In this document: positions 29,784 through 39,129 of the stretch, one piece after another | How positions within the stretch are numbered: position 1 is the first letter of the stretch | Layout of the letters: each line of letters starts with the position of its first letter | Assembly: GCF_921293095.1 (NCBI RefSeq) | Contig: NC_060254.1 | Span: 111,748,917 to 111,812,916 of the forward strand | Source: Ischnura elegans | Lineage: Eukaryota; Arthropoda; Insecta; Odonata; Coenagrionidae | DNA length: 64,000 nucleotides | Reading direction: 5' to 3' | Notes under the pieces: generated by a model | What the model was told of the DNA's origin: nothing | The model's input: only the letters and a program-made list of their open reading frames with translations | The model's database searches: none | Program-made: the position numbers and the translations under genes

Positions 29784-32627
29784 TCATAAACTATCAGACA
29801 AAAATTCATTTACATTATAATAACCCTTAGGCTGTAAAAATTTTTTAAATTCTGTCTTAAAAACATTAATATTTGAAATATGTTTTATACTCGTAGGCAA
29901 TTTGTTAAAAATAAGCGAGGCAGAGTGATGTGGACCTCTTTTGGCACATAATTGTTGTAAAATAAGTATATTTTCACTCCCACGGGTCAGATAGGCATGA
30001 ACCGAGGAGTTTGGTAAAAATATGGTAGGGTTCTTTTTTACAAATAATGCACAGTAAAAAATGTACATACTTGGTATTGTCATTATATTATATTTTAGAA
30101 ATAATGGCTTTCCAGGAGACCTGATGGACACATTTGCCATAACTTTCAAGGCTCTTTTTTGCATAGAGAATGCTCTAGCAGCAGCACTTGTGTTTCCCCA
30201 TAAAACTACACAATAAGCCAAGTGAGAATGAATTTTGGCATAATATATCAATTTCAGTATTTCTAATGAAGTAGTTGGAGCCAATTTGCGAATCATATAT
30301 ATTCCCGTTGCCATTTTGCTAACTAAATCCTCAATATGATATTGCCAATCAAGGTTTTCAGTTAATTTCAACCCTAAAAATTTTGTAGAGCTAGACTGCT
30401 GAATGGCTGTTGATGAATTAGTCTTAAGTAGAGGACTCATTTCTGGAGGACTAATTTTGTGATGGAAATTTAAAAAACATGTTTTATTTCCATTTAATTT
30501 TAAGTTATTACTTTTACACCAGTCAATCATCTGTGCTACTGATGAGCGTGCCATATCAATCACCTCCCCTGTCTTATTACCAAAACTCAGAGTAGTAGCA
30601 TCATCAGCATATAAAATGACTTTACTCTGATGCAAATGAGATGGTAGGTCGTTAATAAAAATGATGAATAATAGTGGCCCTAGAATAGATCCTTGGGGCA
30701 CTCCACAATTTGAAATAAGGACATCTGAGTAGTTCTGATTAACATCACCATTACAATTAGTGTTTAATTGCACTACCTGCTTACGATTAGTTAAATAGGA
30801 TTTTATCCAAGCTAAAGCATTGCCATTAATTCCGATTTGGACAAGTTTACTGTACAATATGCAATGGTTAACAGTATCAAATGCCTTTGTTAAATCATAA
30901 AAAATCCCAATAATTGCTTTCTGGTTGGCAAGACCTAAGATAATGTCATTAACAAGCTGAAAAACAGCAGTCATAGTTGATTTGCCTTTAATAAAGCCAT
31001 GTTGGGAGAGATTCAATAAATTAAATTTACACAGATAGACAATGATACGGTTGTAAAAGAGTTTTTCAAAGATTTTCGAGAAAACAGAAAGTAGTGCTAT
31101 GGGTCTATAGTTATTTGAGTCACTCAAAGATCCCTTTTTATGAATTGGGCATAACACAGAAAATTTTAAATTTGTCGGAAAATGACCATTGCAGATTGAT
31201 AAATTGAAGATATCCGATAGAGGGGTAGAAATGATTTTAGCAGCTAGATTAATAATAGGCATAGGTACCCCATCACTTCCGACAGACCATTTATTAGCGA
31301 GAGATTTTATGACATCTTCAACCTCGGCAGGATCTGTGGGAAAAAGAAATATTGAGGTAGAAGTACTCATCGCTTTGATAGTGGATGGAATGCTATCATC
31401 ATTAACTTGACAGAACTGTTTATTAAAACAATTTGCTATGTTTTCGGGCTTTGAAACAGCAATATCCTTAAACTTTATGAAAGGTGGCGACTGTTGGGTG
31501 GGTTTATTATTCGTCTGCTGCTTAATAACATTCCATGCTGCTTTGCATAAATTATTAGATAAGGAGATACACTGGCTGTAATAATTTTTCTTAAACTCCT
31601 TGATTTGAGTTTTATAATTGTGCAGAAGTACTTTATACTCATTATAAAGAGATGGATCAGAAAATTTACATTGACGATGTAAATCTCTTACTCTAATACT
31701 CATGTCCATCAGCTCCGAAGTGAATTTGACATTTTTCCTTTTACAGGTAGACTTTATTGTTTTTAAAGGAAAGGAATGGTTAAAATTTAATAAAAATTTG
31801 TTAAGGAAGGAGTTAAATTTAATATCGACATCAGAAATGTAATTCTCGTCCTCCCAAATTACGCATGCCAAACTCTTAAGAAATTCATCAACGCTGCTAT
31901 CATTATAAAAACGTTTAGTAATATATATTGGTGCAGTAGATTTAAAATCATCAAGCTTCACCTCAATATCAAGGACACAATGGTCAGACATATGACTAAA
32001 TATGGTATTACACAAAATCCTCTTATTTGGTAAGTTAGTTACAACTAGGTCGATAAGAGTAGAAGATTGAGAAGTTACCCTCGTGGGGACATCGTTAATT
32101 ACTGCTAAGCCAAAAGATTGAAACAGGGCACCAAGTTCTTCACGTTGGATAGAGGGACTTTTTAAATCAATGTTAAAATCACCAAGGATTATTAGGTAGT
32201 TAACATTACAACTTAGCACAAATTGAATTGTGTCACTGAATTCCTGTAAGAAAGAGATGAAAGAGGCACTTGGAGATCTATACGTCACAATTACCCCTAG
32301 ACTGAGTTTATATGCTCTTAAGATTACTGATGCACATTCATGGACTTTTTCAATGTTATGTTTCGTCTTCTTGCATGAAAAAGACAAGGAAGGTTTGCAA
32401 TAAATTGCAACACCTCCCCCTCTGTTATCCTGTCTACAAAACGAAGCTGCAAGTTTCATGTCATTGATAGCATAGCATTGTATTTCGTCACTTAACAGCC
32501 AATGTTCTGTTACCAATAAAACATCACTCTTCTTTTCTTGAAGAAGGACCTCTAAATCAGTAGTCTTATTTCTGAGAGATCGAATGTTTAAATAAAGAAA
32601 CTTGAGCAAGTTTCCATCTTCTCCTAG
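29784..32627 (-). CDS. LINE-C1 ORF2, endonuclease and reverse transcriptase
   Basis: The minus-strand frame is open for about 947 codons from directly after the ORF1 stop (32628-32630) to a stop at 29784. The endonuclease begins at once (KFLYLNIRSLRNK, TEHWLL, GDFNIDLK, MSDHCVLD). The RT has NYRPIALLSVFSKIFEKLF, GIFYDLTKAFDTVNH, GVPQGSILGPLLFI and the catalytic YADD, then a C-terminal domain (YCVVLWGNTSAA). The first in-frame ATG is about 50 codons in, after two endonuclease strands, so normal initiation would lose part of the enzyme. All catalytic motifs are intact. A truncated relative, LINE-C2, is at 61.8-63.5 kb. Confidence 0.9.
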   Translation of the reverse strand, partial: LGEDGNLLKFLYLNIRSLRNKTTDLEVLLQEKKSDVLLVTEHWLLSDEIQCYAINDMKLAASFCRQDNRGGGVAIYCKPSLSFSCKKTKHNIEKVHECASVILRAYKLSLGVIVTYRSPSASFISFLQEFSDTIQFVLSCNVNYLIILGDFNIDLKSPSIQREELGALFQSFGLAVINDVPTRVTSQSSTLIDLVVTNLPNKRILCNTIFSHMSDHCVLDIEVKLDDFKSTAPIYITKRFYNDSSVDEFLKSLACVIWEDENYISDVDIKFNSFLNKFLLNFNHSFPLKTIKSTCKRKNVKFTSELMDMSIRVRDLHRQCKFSDPSLYNEYKVLLHNYKTQIKEFKKNYYSQCISLSNNLCKAAWNVIKQQTNNKPTQQSPPFIKFKDIAVSKPENIANCFNKQFCQVNDDSIPSTIKAMSTSTSIFLFPTDPAEVEDVIKSLANKWSVGSDGVPMPIINLAAKIISTPLSDIFNLSICNGHFPTNLKFSVLCPIHKKGSLSDSNNYRPIALLSVFSKIFEKLFYNRIIVYLCKFNLLNLSQHGFIKGKSTMTAVFQLVNDIILGLANQKAIIGIFYDLTKAFDTVNHCILYSKLVQIGINGNALAWIKSYLTNRKQVVQLNTNCNGDVNQNYSDVLISNCGVPQGSILGPLLFIIFINDLPSHLHQSKVILYADDATTLSFGNKTGEVIDMARSSVAQMIDWCKSNNLKLNGNKTCFLNFHHKISPPEMSPLLKTNSSTAIQQSSSTKFLGLKLTENLDWQYHIEDLVSKMATGIYMIRKLAPTTSLEILKLIYYAKIHSHLAYCVVLWGNTSAAARAFSMQKRALKVMANVSIRSPGKPLFLKYNIMTIPSMYIFYCALFVKKNPTIFLPNSSVHAYLTRGSENILILQQLCAKRGPHHSASLIFNKLPTSIKHISNINVFKTEFKKFLQPKGYYNVNEFLSDSL

Positions 32628-32630
32628 TCA
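32624..32630 (-). promoter_or_regulatory. Candidate stop-codon readthrough site TGA-CTAG (LINE-C1)
   Basis: The last ORF1 codon AAG is followed by TGA CTA GGA on the minus strand. ORF1 and ORF2 are in the same frame across this stop. No ATG lies between the stop and the endonuclease, so readthrough is the simplest way to make a complete ORF2. Confidence 0.6.
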
Positions 32631-32981
32631 CTTAGATTTCGATCTTGTATTATACGACACAGTGTTCACTGGAATTTCCCGAGGTCCAGTTCCCGAGTGA
32701 TCCTGCGACAACCCAGATGGGTCCACCAAGGGTAGATCTGTATGATTTTCCCCGACACTTTCATCATTTACCATCGATACATTTACCCTATCACTGTGGG
32801 CGAAGGGCTTGCAAAAAATAAATCGCTTTATACATGCATCCAGGGGCCAGAGTTCACGACTGAGTAATTTATCAAGAAGAGTTAAATCGGCCTCAATCTT
32901 AAATGAAACACTCTTTTTACTTCTTTTAACTTCTTCACACTCAAACTCCCTATCAATAAATTTGCGTCGCAGGAAACCTAA
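32628..32981 (-). pseudogene. LINE-C1 ORF1, C-terminal part
   Basis: This is the end of an ORF1 protein (LRRKFIDREFECEEVKRSKK to CIKRFIFCKPF), comparable to the C-terminal domain of LINE-A ORF1 (VRKFIIDKL to VNRFFFRI). The earlier part of ORF1 lies at 36612-37389. A MITE and a pogo-like element have entered between the two, and the frame agrees across both insertions when each target copy is counted once. It ends at the TGA-CTAG stop. Confidence 0.8.
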
Positions 32982-34394
32982 TGCCCCGTTCACACTACGT
33001 CCTTTTTACGCCGGTTAGCCCCGACCATGGTTACAAAACGAGGTGTGAACGCAAGTTCCCGTTAACCGTGGTTGGGATTCTGACCACCGTTTTCCGACCA
33101 TGGTTGGCGGTAGTTCATGCGTGTGTGAACGCAAGTTGGTTAAAAGCTGGTTAGAAAAAGAAGAAGGCGAAGCAGCAACGAAGTGGGATAGGAGGAAAGA
33201 AAACAGAAAATAAAGTTTCGAAGAGGAGACGGCCGTTATTGTTGAATTATATTCGTCAGAATTAATTCAAAGGAAAGTGCTATTGATTCATTCCGTAATG
33301 TGTTGTATAGTATGAGATTTTAAACCTGATTTAAGTTATGCGATATACTTTATAGTTCGTAGTGAATTAGCTATTAGCTCGTATTGTATTGTTACGGACA
33401 GATTGAATAATCTATATTAATATATTGCTAGAATTAAGTAAAATGTGCGAAACTACCATAATAAAAATCCGAAGGTCACAATGATTTTAATGTTTTGGTA
33501 AGAGTTCTTTGTCCCAGTTTGAAAAAGATCACTTATGTTCATCCTTGAACAAAAGTTCTTCCCATATCAATATAAAGTATCAGGCTAACGGCTAGTCAGA
33601 TTTAACGATAGAAAATAAATTTAGAAACGTCGGGTGATACCACATATCGCAAAAATTACCACGTTCTCTCTCTTATTTCATAAGTTAAATTTCAACAATC
33701 GTCATATTTCTGCAAGTTATTTGTCCACATTTGAAGAAGAGGTAAAAAGAGTTTTAATTTACGGTATAGCATCAGAGTGGATCATGTCCTTTGTCAAAGT
33801 CAGAAAACAATAATAGCTAAGAATTTAATGCAGCAAAAAGTGTATCTCCATCCCAAATCACAAGTGTCTCAAATTGAGGCTCGAGTCTCAAGGTTAGGTC
33901 CTCGATTTTCTTCACCTACATCAATGATTTGTCGACACATCCGAATCAAGGGCAAGTAGTAGTATATGTTGTTGATATCAACCTAATTATCAGTAATATT
34001 CGCTTTCATTCGTATTAAATAGAGCAGTAGAAGAATGCAAGCCACACTATGGATGAAATGATTAGTTGGACGAACACATTTGAATTACCTTCTACGTAGC
34101 AAGGAACAATGATTGTCGACGCTGGAATGCAATTTTTAATTCATAAGCAGCTCATAATATGCACATATGTTTAAATTCATCATTTATATCATTGCAATTA
34201 ACACAAGAACTTTTCCCTGCACATTCTATATTTCCTTCCAACAAGTTATTCGCTCTTGTCAATTCATTTTTCACTTGGAATTACTCTACCACTCATCAGA
34301 TGTCGCCAGGGTCTAACCATGGTTGAGTGTGAACGCGCGTTGGTTCTGACGTCATCTTACGCTGGTTAAGAAAGATGGTAATGTGAACGGGGCA
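32982..34394. mobile_element. Harbinger-type MITE, 1.4 kb, TAA target duplication
   Basis: The ends are TGCCCCGTTCACA and TGTGAACGGGGCA, flanked by TAA at 32979-32981 and 34395-34397. A 3-base TWA duplication and this style of end fit PIF/Harbinger. Near the left end ACCATGGTT and GTGTGAACGCAAGTT recur in both orientations as subterminal repeats. No transposase is present. Confidence 0.85.
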
Positions 34395-34399
34395 TAATA

Positions 34400-36609
34400 C
34401 AGTCGGATCCGGATTTAACGTCTTCGCATTTAACGTTTTTCCGCATTTAGCGTTTATTTTTTTGGGTCCCGATTCATTCCCTATTAGGACAATGTAAAAA
34501 TTATCCGTATTTAGTGTTTCCGCATTTTGCGTTTTTCCGCATTTATGGTCGTAAAAATTTGTCCCGCTCAAAATGTTTTTGCCCGATTTAACGTTTTTTC
34601 ATGACGGTTCATCCAAATCTTCGAATTTATGCTCATCAACAAGAACAGTCTCATGAAAGTTTACCAAGAGTCGATAGAATCTACCGGGGAACGCTTCTTC
34701 AACTGCTTTCTTCCGCGAGCGCAGCGCTGCGACCTTCAACTCGCAAGCTGGGTGATTTGTCTTCTCGTAATGTTTCGCTCCCCTTCTGATCCAAACACCA
34801 GGCACTTTTTGTATCAGATCCGATCTAATGGAGCAAAGTCATCCCTTAATAACCTCGAACTACCTTATCCTTCACTTCTTGAACTTGACTTCGATGATAC
34901 GTGACGACTGATGACACGAGTTATCCTCCGAGGGCCGCTACAATAATGGTTTTCTCGTTATGTTTTCAATTGATGGCTTATGCCCCTTTCAACTCTACTA
35001 CCTACGGGCAGTCGATTATGAGCCCAATATTTTTTCAGTCGGCTACTTTCTCTTTTCAAAAGAGGAGGCCCAATATCATTTGCGCAGTTCGCTAGAAGAT
35101 TCTTTCTATAATCCATTCCAAGGTCAGTTTCCACGGAGGAACAGCGAAAGAACCGAGGAAGTGTTTCCCCTGTCGTGATCGTGAGTGATAGCATTCTTTC
35201 CCTACGGAACAACATTATTTTACATCGTAATTTAGATATCCCGGAGCCAATTTACCGACATGCGGCTGGTTGATATCGATGTCGATTCAAAAATATCTAT
35301 CTGGTGCTAATTAAAGTCAAAAGATAATGACAATCGGAGTTTTGACGAACTATCACGGTCCATGACTCTAAATAAATCGCTCATGCTGGAAAAAAATCAC
35401 CGCATACTCACGGTAGAATAGATGAGCGCGGAAAAATACGAAAATCCGGCAGGTATCCCTTGGTGGTTGAATTCGACATCATAACCCTGACGAAATTGCC
35501 AAACTCCAGAGGCACTGACAATTTTTCGGATGAAATCCAGTTCTGTTGAAGATTAAACCTTTTCACTTAACAGAGTTTAGCTAATCGTCATTCAAGGTCC
35601 AACCAAATTTTATTAAAAGCTGCCGAGAAACAAGGCGAGTCGGAGTCAAGGTAATCAGCGCGCCGCGTAAGCAACTTCTCCCGGCTCCATTCGACCTGCA
35701 TAAGGCTGCGGATATATGACAACGAATCTGGTGTTATCATCGTGTTAAATCACCATCGACTTGTACGCATACTAGAAATAAGATTCTACTTTTTTGGATG
35801 ACCTCGAAATCCAAAATGTGTGCATAGGAGGCTTTTTAAAGGCTCATAAATCCCTTGTTTCGCCGAGGCAACAGAAAACGTTAAGTTGGCAAAATTCCAG
35901 AAAACCTCCGTTTTAGCATGTATTAAACGAGGTCAAGATAAGGAAAAAATAATAATTATGCATAATTAAGTAAAATTGCTTTTGGATAGAGGTTGAATGC
36001 AAAAGCGGATCCAGGATAGGGACAATGGGGGGCATAGATATAGAAAACCTCCGGTAGTTGAGAATTCGGGATTAGCGATCTTCTGCTGCCCCTTTATTTC
36101 ACTCATTCCTCATGATTTTTCGAGTACCTACTTACACCTTTTCTTATTATATTAGAAATGCTATAGTCACCTACAGGCCACTTTTATAGAAAAAATTCTA
36201 AATTTCATCGAGATCACTGAAATATGCATAAAAATGGAATCACTAATGCGCACAATAATAATCCGTGTGGGAATGGTTTTAAGTTGATGTTTATTAGAAT
36301 TTTCTTAAAATATTTCATTAAAACAATTGTCATCCTCTCATTACTTATTTTTACTACCCATTTTTTTAGCCGATTCCTGAAAAGTATTATCCAACCTTCA
36401 CAGGGCAGAGAACATTTCATTAAAGAATTTTTTGCTGCATTCAGCACCTTTTAGGTACTTGAAATAATATTTTTTATTCATAAAAAGCCATTCCAATCAT
36501 TACAGACCCTAAAACCTGAAAAAAATGGCAAGTCCTCATTTAGTGTTTGTCCGCATTTAGTGTTTTAAATTTTGTCCCCCCTGAAAAACCTTAAATCAGG
36601 ATTCTACTG
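34400..36609. mobile_element. pogo/Tigger-like non-autonomous element, 2.2 kb
   Basis: The ends read CAGTCGGATCCGGATTTAA and, reversed, CAGTAGAATCCTGATTTAA, between TA dinucleotides at 34398-34399 and 36610-36611. Subterminal CGCATTTA-GTGTTT/GCGTTT repeats occur at both ends. The TA target and CAGT ends fit the pogo branch of Tc1/mariner. No transposase text was found in its open frames. It begins one target copy away from the MITE at 32982-34394. Confidence 0.8.
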
Positions 36610-36611
36610 TA

Positions 36612-37389
36612 TTTCACTGGTAGTAGTTTTTGGATTAATGCGCCCGAGAAATATCCCGGCTCGTCTAGGGATCGCCGTGAAGGTTTCCACTTCCTTGTTT
36701 GTCCCAAAAACACATTGATTGCGTTTATTTTTGGGCTTATGTTCTCTGAATGAGTTCGTCGACTCCTGGTTTGCTGCTCGAGTACATTTTTGGGTATTGT
36801 CCGTCTGCTGATTACGTACCTGTTGATTTGTTCTCCTTTTCTTTTTGGAGATAAACTATTGAAAGCCGTCGTTCACAGGATCATCAGCTTCATTTTGATT
36901 ATTGCTAATTTTGTCAGAAATGTCACCAACAGTTCCGATTACTGCATTTTCAAATTCAGCGTTTCTTCCTTGCGGGAGAATATCAATAACCGCCGGAGGA
37001 ACAGGAATAGCTCCAGATGCAGACGAAACGTTAGTTTCCCCACGTTTAGGAATGATTGTGGAAACATGCGACTTCTCAGCTATACGTATACTGCAGTCTT
37101 TTCCCAGGGTTAAACTGCTTAATTTCATTTTAAGGTGCTCCACTTCTGTTGCAAGTACAGTAATCGTGTCAGCCATCTTGAAGACAGCACGAAGTTTTTT
37201 GACATTGCAATTTAGACAGGTCCAGAAAAGTGACTGGTTTTCTTGGACGACTTTAAAACTGAGCTAATTCAACTTTGAGCATTTAAGGTGAAAGTAATTC
37301 AGACATATCCCACAAAGGACAAGTTTTTCCATCATGTCGAGGCTAATATAACAGGAGCCACACTTGTTTACATTGTCACCGGACGCCAT
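36612..37389 (-). pseudogene. LINE-C1 ORF1, N-terminal part
   Basis: The minus strand starts at ATG 37387-37389 with MASGDNVNKCGSCYISLD and a PHD-like cysteine/histidine pattern (CGICLNYFHLKC, WTCLNC). A coiled segment (TITVLATEVEHLKMKLSSL) and a polar linker follow. Stops lie at about 37264 (TAG) and 36856-36858 (TAG), so this copy is inactive. The frame then runs on (KEVETFTAIPRRAGIFLGRI) up to the pogo-like insertion at 36609. Confidence 0.75.
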
Positions 37390-37402
37390 GTTGCCGTCAA
37401 CC

Positions 37403-38345
37403 CCTTGTAAAAGATTAATTGACTATCTAGAAGGCCAAAACCTCCTATCCAGCAATCAATTTGGATTTCAAAAAGGGAAATCAACTGAACATGCCCTCTT
37501 TGATGCAATTAATTATATTTTAAATGAAATAAACTTAAAAAACAAAGTAATGGGGATATATTTTGACCTAAGTAAGGCTTTTGATATGGTAGACCATGAT
37601 ATGCTCCTGACAAAATGTGAGCTGCTGGGCATAAGAGGTGTTGCTCTAAACTGGCTAAAGACATACTTAACTAATCGAACACAGAAGGTTGTTCTCCATA
37701 ATGCTGGCAATTACTCTTACTCATCTTCTAAACAAGTTGCTAAAGGAGTGCCACAGGGGTCCGTGCTTGGCCCAGTACTCTTCTTAATATTTGTAAATGA
37801 CCTCCCCATGAATTTAACATCTAAGCACAATAAATGTGTCTTATATGCTGATGATGTGAGTGTTATGAATTCCCATAAAGAATTGAATAATCTGTATCAC
37901 TCTGGTGAACTGGCGATTAAGGCAATGAATGACTGGTGTACCAGGAATGGCATGATCCTCAATAATGGCAAAACACAAATGATGATGTTTTCCCCACGAC
38001 AAGTTTTGCCGAATGATCTTTTATCCCCGAGTAAGATAAGAGATATCATAGTGGTGGAAAACCTAAAATTTTTAGGGTTACATGTTGATCCTCATCTTAA
38101 ATGGGACAAACATATCAACCAGGTATGTAAAAAGATTAATGTTGTTTACTATCAGATATCTGTGTTAAAATACACTGTTAGCATAGATGTATTAAAAATG
38201 GTATATTATGGCCTGTTCTATTCTGTAATTTCATATGGCATTGTTCTATGGGGATCATCATCCTCATTAAACCAGGTATTTTTAATCCAAAAAAAAATAA
38301 TAAGAAATATGTGTAGAGTGCATTATCGTGCACACTGTCGACCCT
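37403..38345 (+). pseudogene. LINE-B ORF2, part 2 (reverse transcriptase core)
   Basis: The RT resumes after the LINE-C1 insertion with KRLIDYLEGQNLLSSNQFGF and carries GIYFDLSKAFDMVDH, GVPQGSVLGPVLFL, the catalytic YADD and YGIVLWGSS. This long part is still open. It stops in a Cys-Arg-Pro run, where the L2-like LINE has entered, and continues at 44466. Confidence 0.85.
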
Positions 38346-38349
38346 TGTC

Positions 38350-38886
38350 ACCGACTTCTTGTCACCGAAAATATTGACAAAGCTAACACTTTAAATTTCC
38401 ACTTCGAAAGTGTATACACTACTGACGATACTCAGCTCAATTTAGACATCCCATATACTGAGGAATCGATGGAAGAAATATCTATACAACGTGATGGGAT
38501 AACTAAACAACTACAATCGATTAAGAATAGTAAATCTCCGGGTCCGGAGGGAATACCCGCGCGTGTCCTCAGGGAGTTAGCTCCACAGATCGCACCTTAT
38601 TTAGAGATCATATTCAAGAAGTCACTCTCCGAAGGGAAGTTACCGCCAGACTGGAAAATTGCAAGCGTTACACCCATATTCAAAAAGGGAAACAGACATG
38701 ACCCAGGCAACTACCATCCGATTTCATTAACATCGATTATAGGCAAGATACTTGAGCATATCGTCGTTAGCAATATCATGACTTTCTTGGACAGACGTAA
38801 CTTCCTCCATGACTGTCAGCACGGATTCCGAAAAGGTAGATCATGCGAAACACAGCTCGCGCTCTTTCTTCACGACGTTATAAAAT
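38350..38886 (+). pseudogene. L2-like LINE, reverse transcriptase part 1
   Basis: A 5'-truncated LINE begins here with LVTENIDKANTLNFHFESVY and goes on to KNSKSPGPEGIPARVL, DWKIASVTPIFKKGNRHDPG and QHGFRKGRSCETQLALF. The pattern differs clearly from LINE-A, B and C. It is cut at 38886 by a Gypsy-type LTR element and continues at 43312. The TS around 38340-38346 (GACCC) is seen again at 44462-44467. Confidence 0.85.
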
Positions 38887-39110
38887 TGTGGCGGGTTCGT
38901 CGCGGAGGCCCCATTTAATGACAACCCCGGATAGACAGCGGGCGCCGAGGTCGCGGAGCTGCGGGAGCGACGGATATAAAAGGCCGTGTCTTGCGGCAGA
39001 CGGGGGGTTATTTTGCTGTAAAACCAGACAGTGTAAAGTTGCTTGGTGGCTACTGAATAAAGAGGCCGAAACCCGGAACGGAGTTTACTTATTTTTACGG
39101 CAACAACACA
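38887..39110 (+). repeat. 5' LTR of Gypsy-type element
   Basis: It is 224 bases, starts TGTGGCGGGTTC and ends CAACAACACA. I read no difference from the 3' LTR at 43088-43311. It contains a TATA-like box at 38975-38981 and AATAAA at 39056-39061. Flanking AAAT and AAT suggest a 3-4 base target duplication. Confidence 0.95.
38975..38981 (+). promoter_or_regulatory. TATA-like box in the 5' LTR
   Basis: TATAAAA stands 80 bases upstream of AATAAA, as expected for the start of the R region. It should drive element transcription. Confidence 0.5.
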
Positions 39111-39122
39111 TGGTGTCAGGTG
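39111..39122 (+). other. Probable primer-binding site
   Basis: TGGTGTCAGGTG follows the 5' LTR directly and begins TGG, as sites complementary to a tRNA 3' CCA do. The tRNA was not identified. Confidence 0.5.
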
Positions 39123-39129
39123 TGTTATT

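Noticed and set aside
32628..32630. TGA as selenocysteine codon
   Set aside because: No SECIS-like hairpin was recognised in the LINE 3' region, and TGA-CTAG readthrough explains the layout better.
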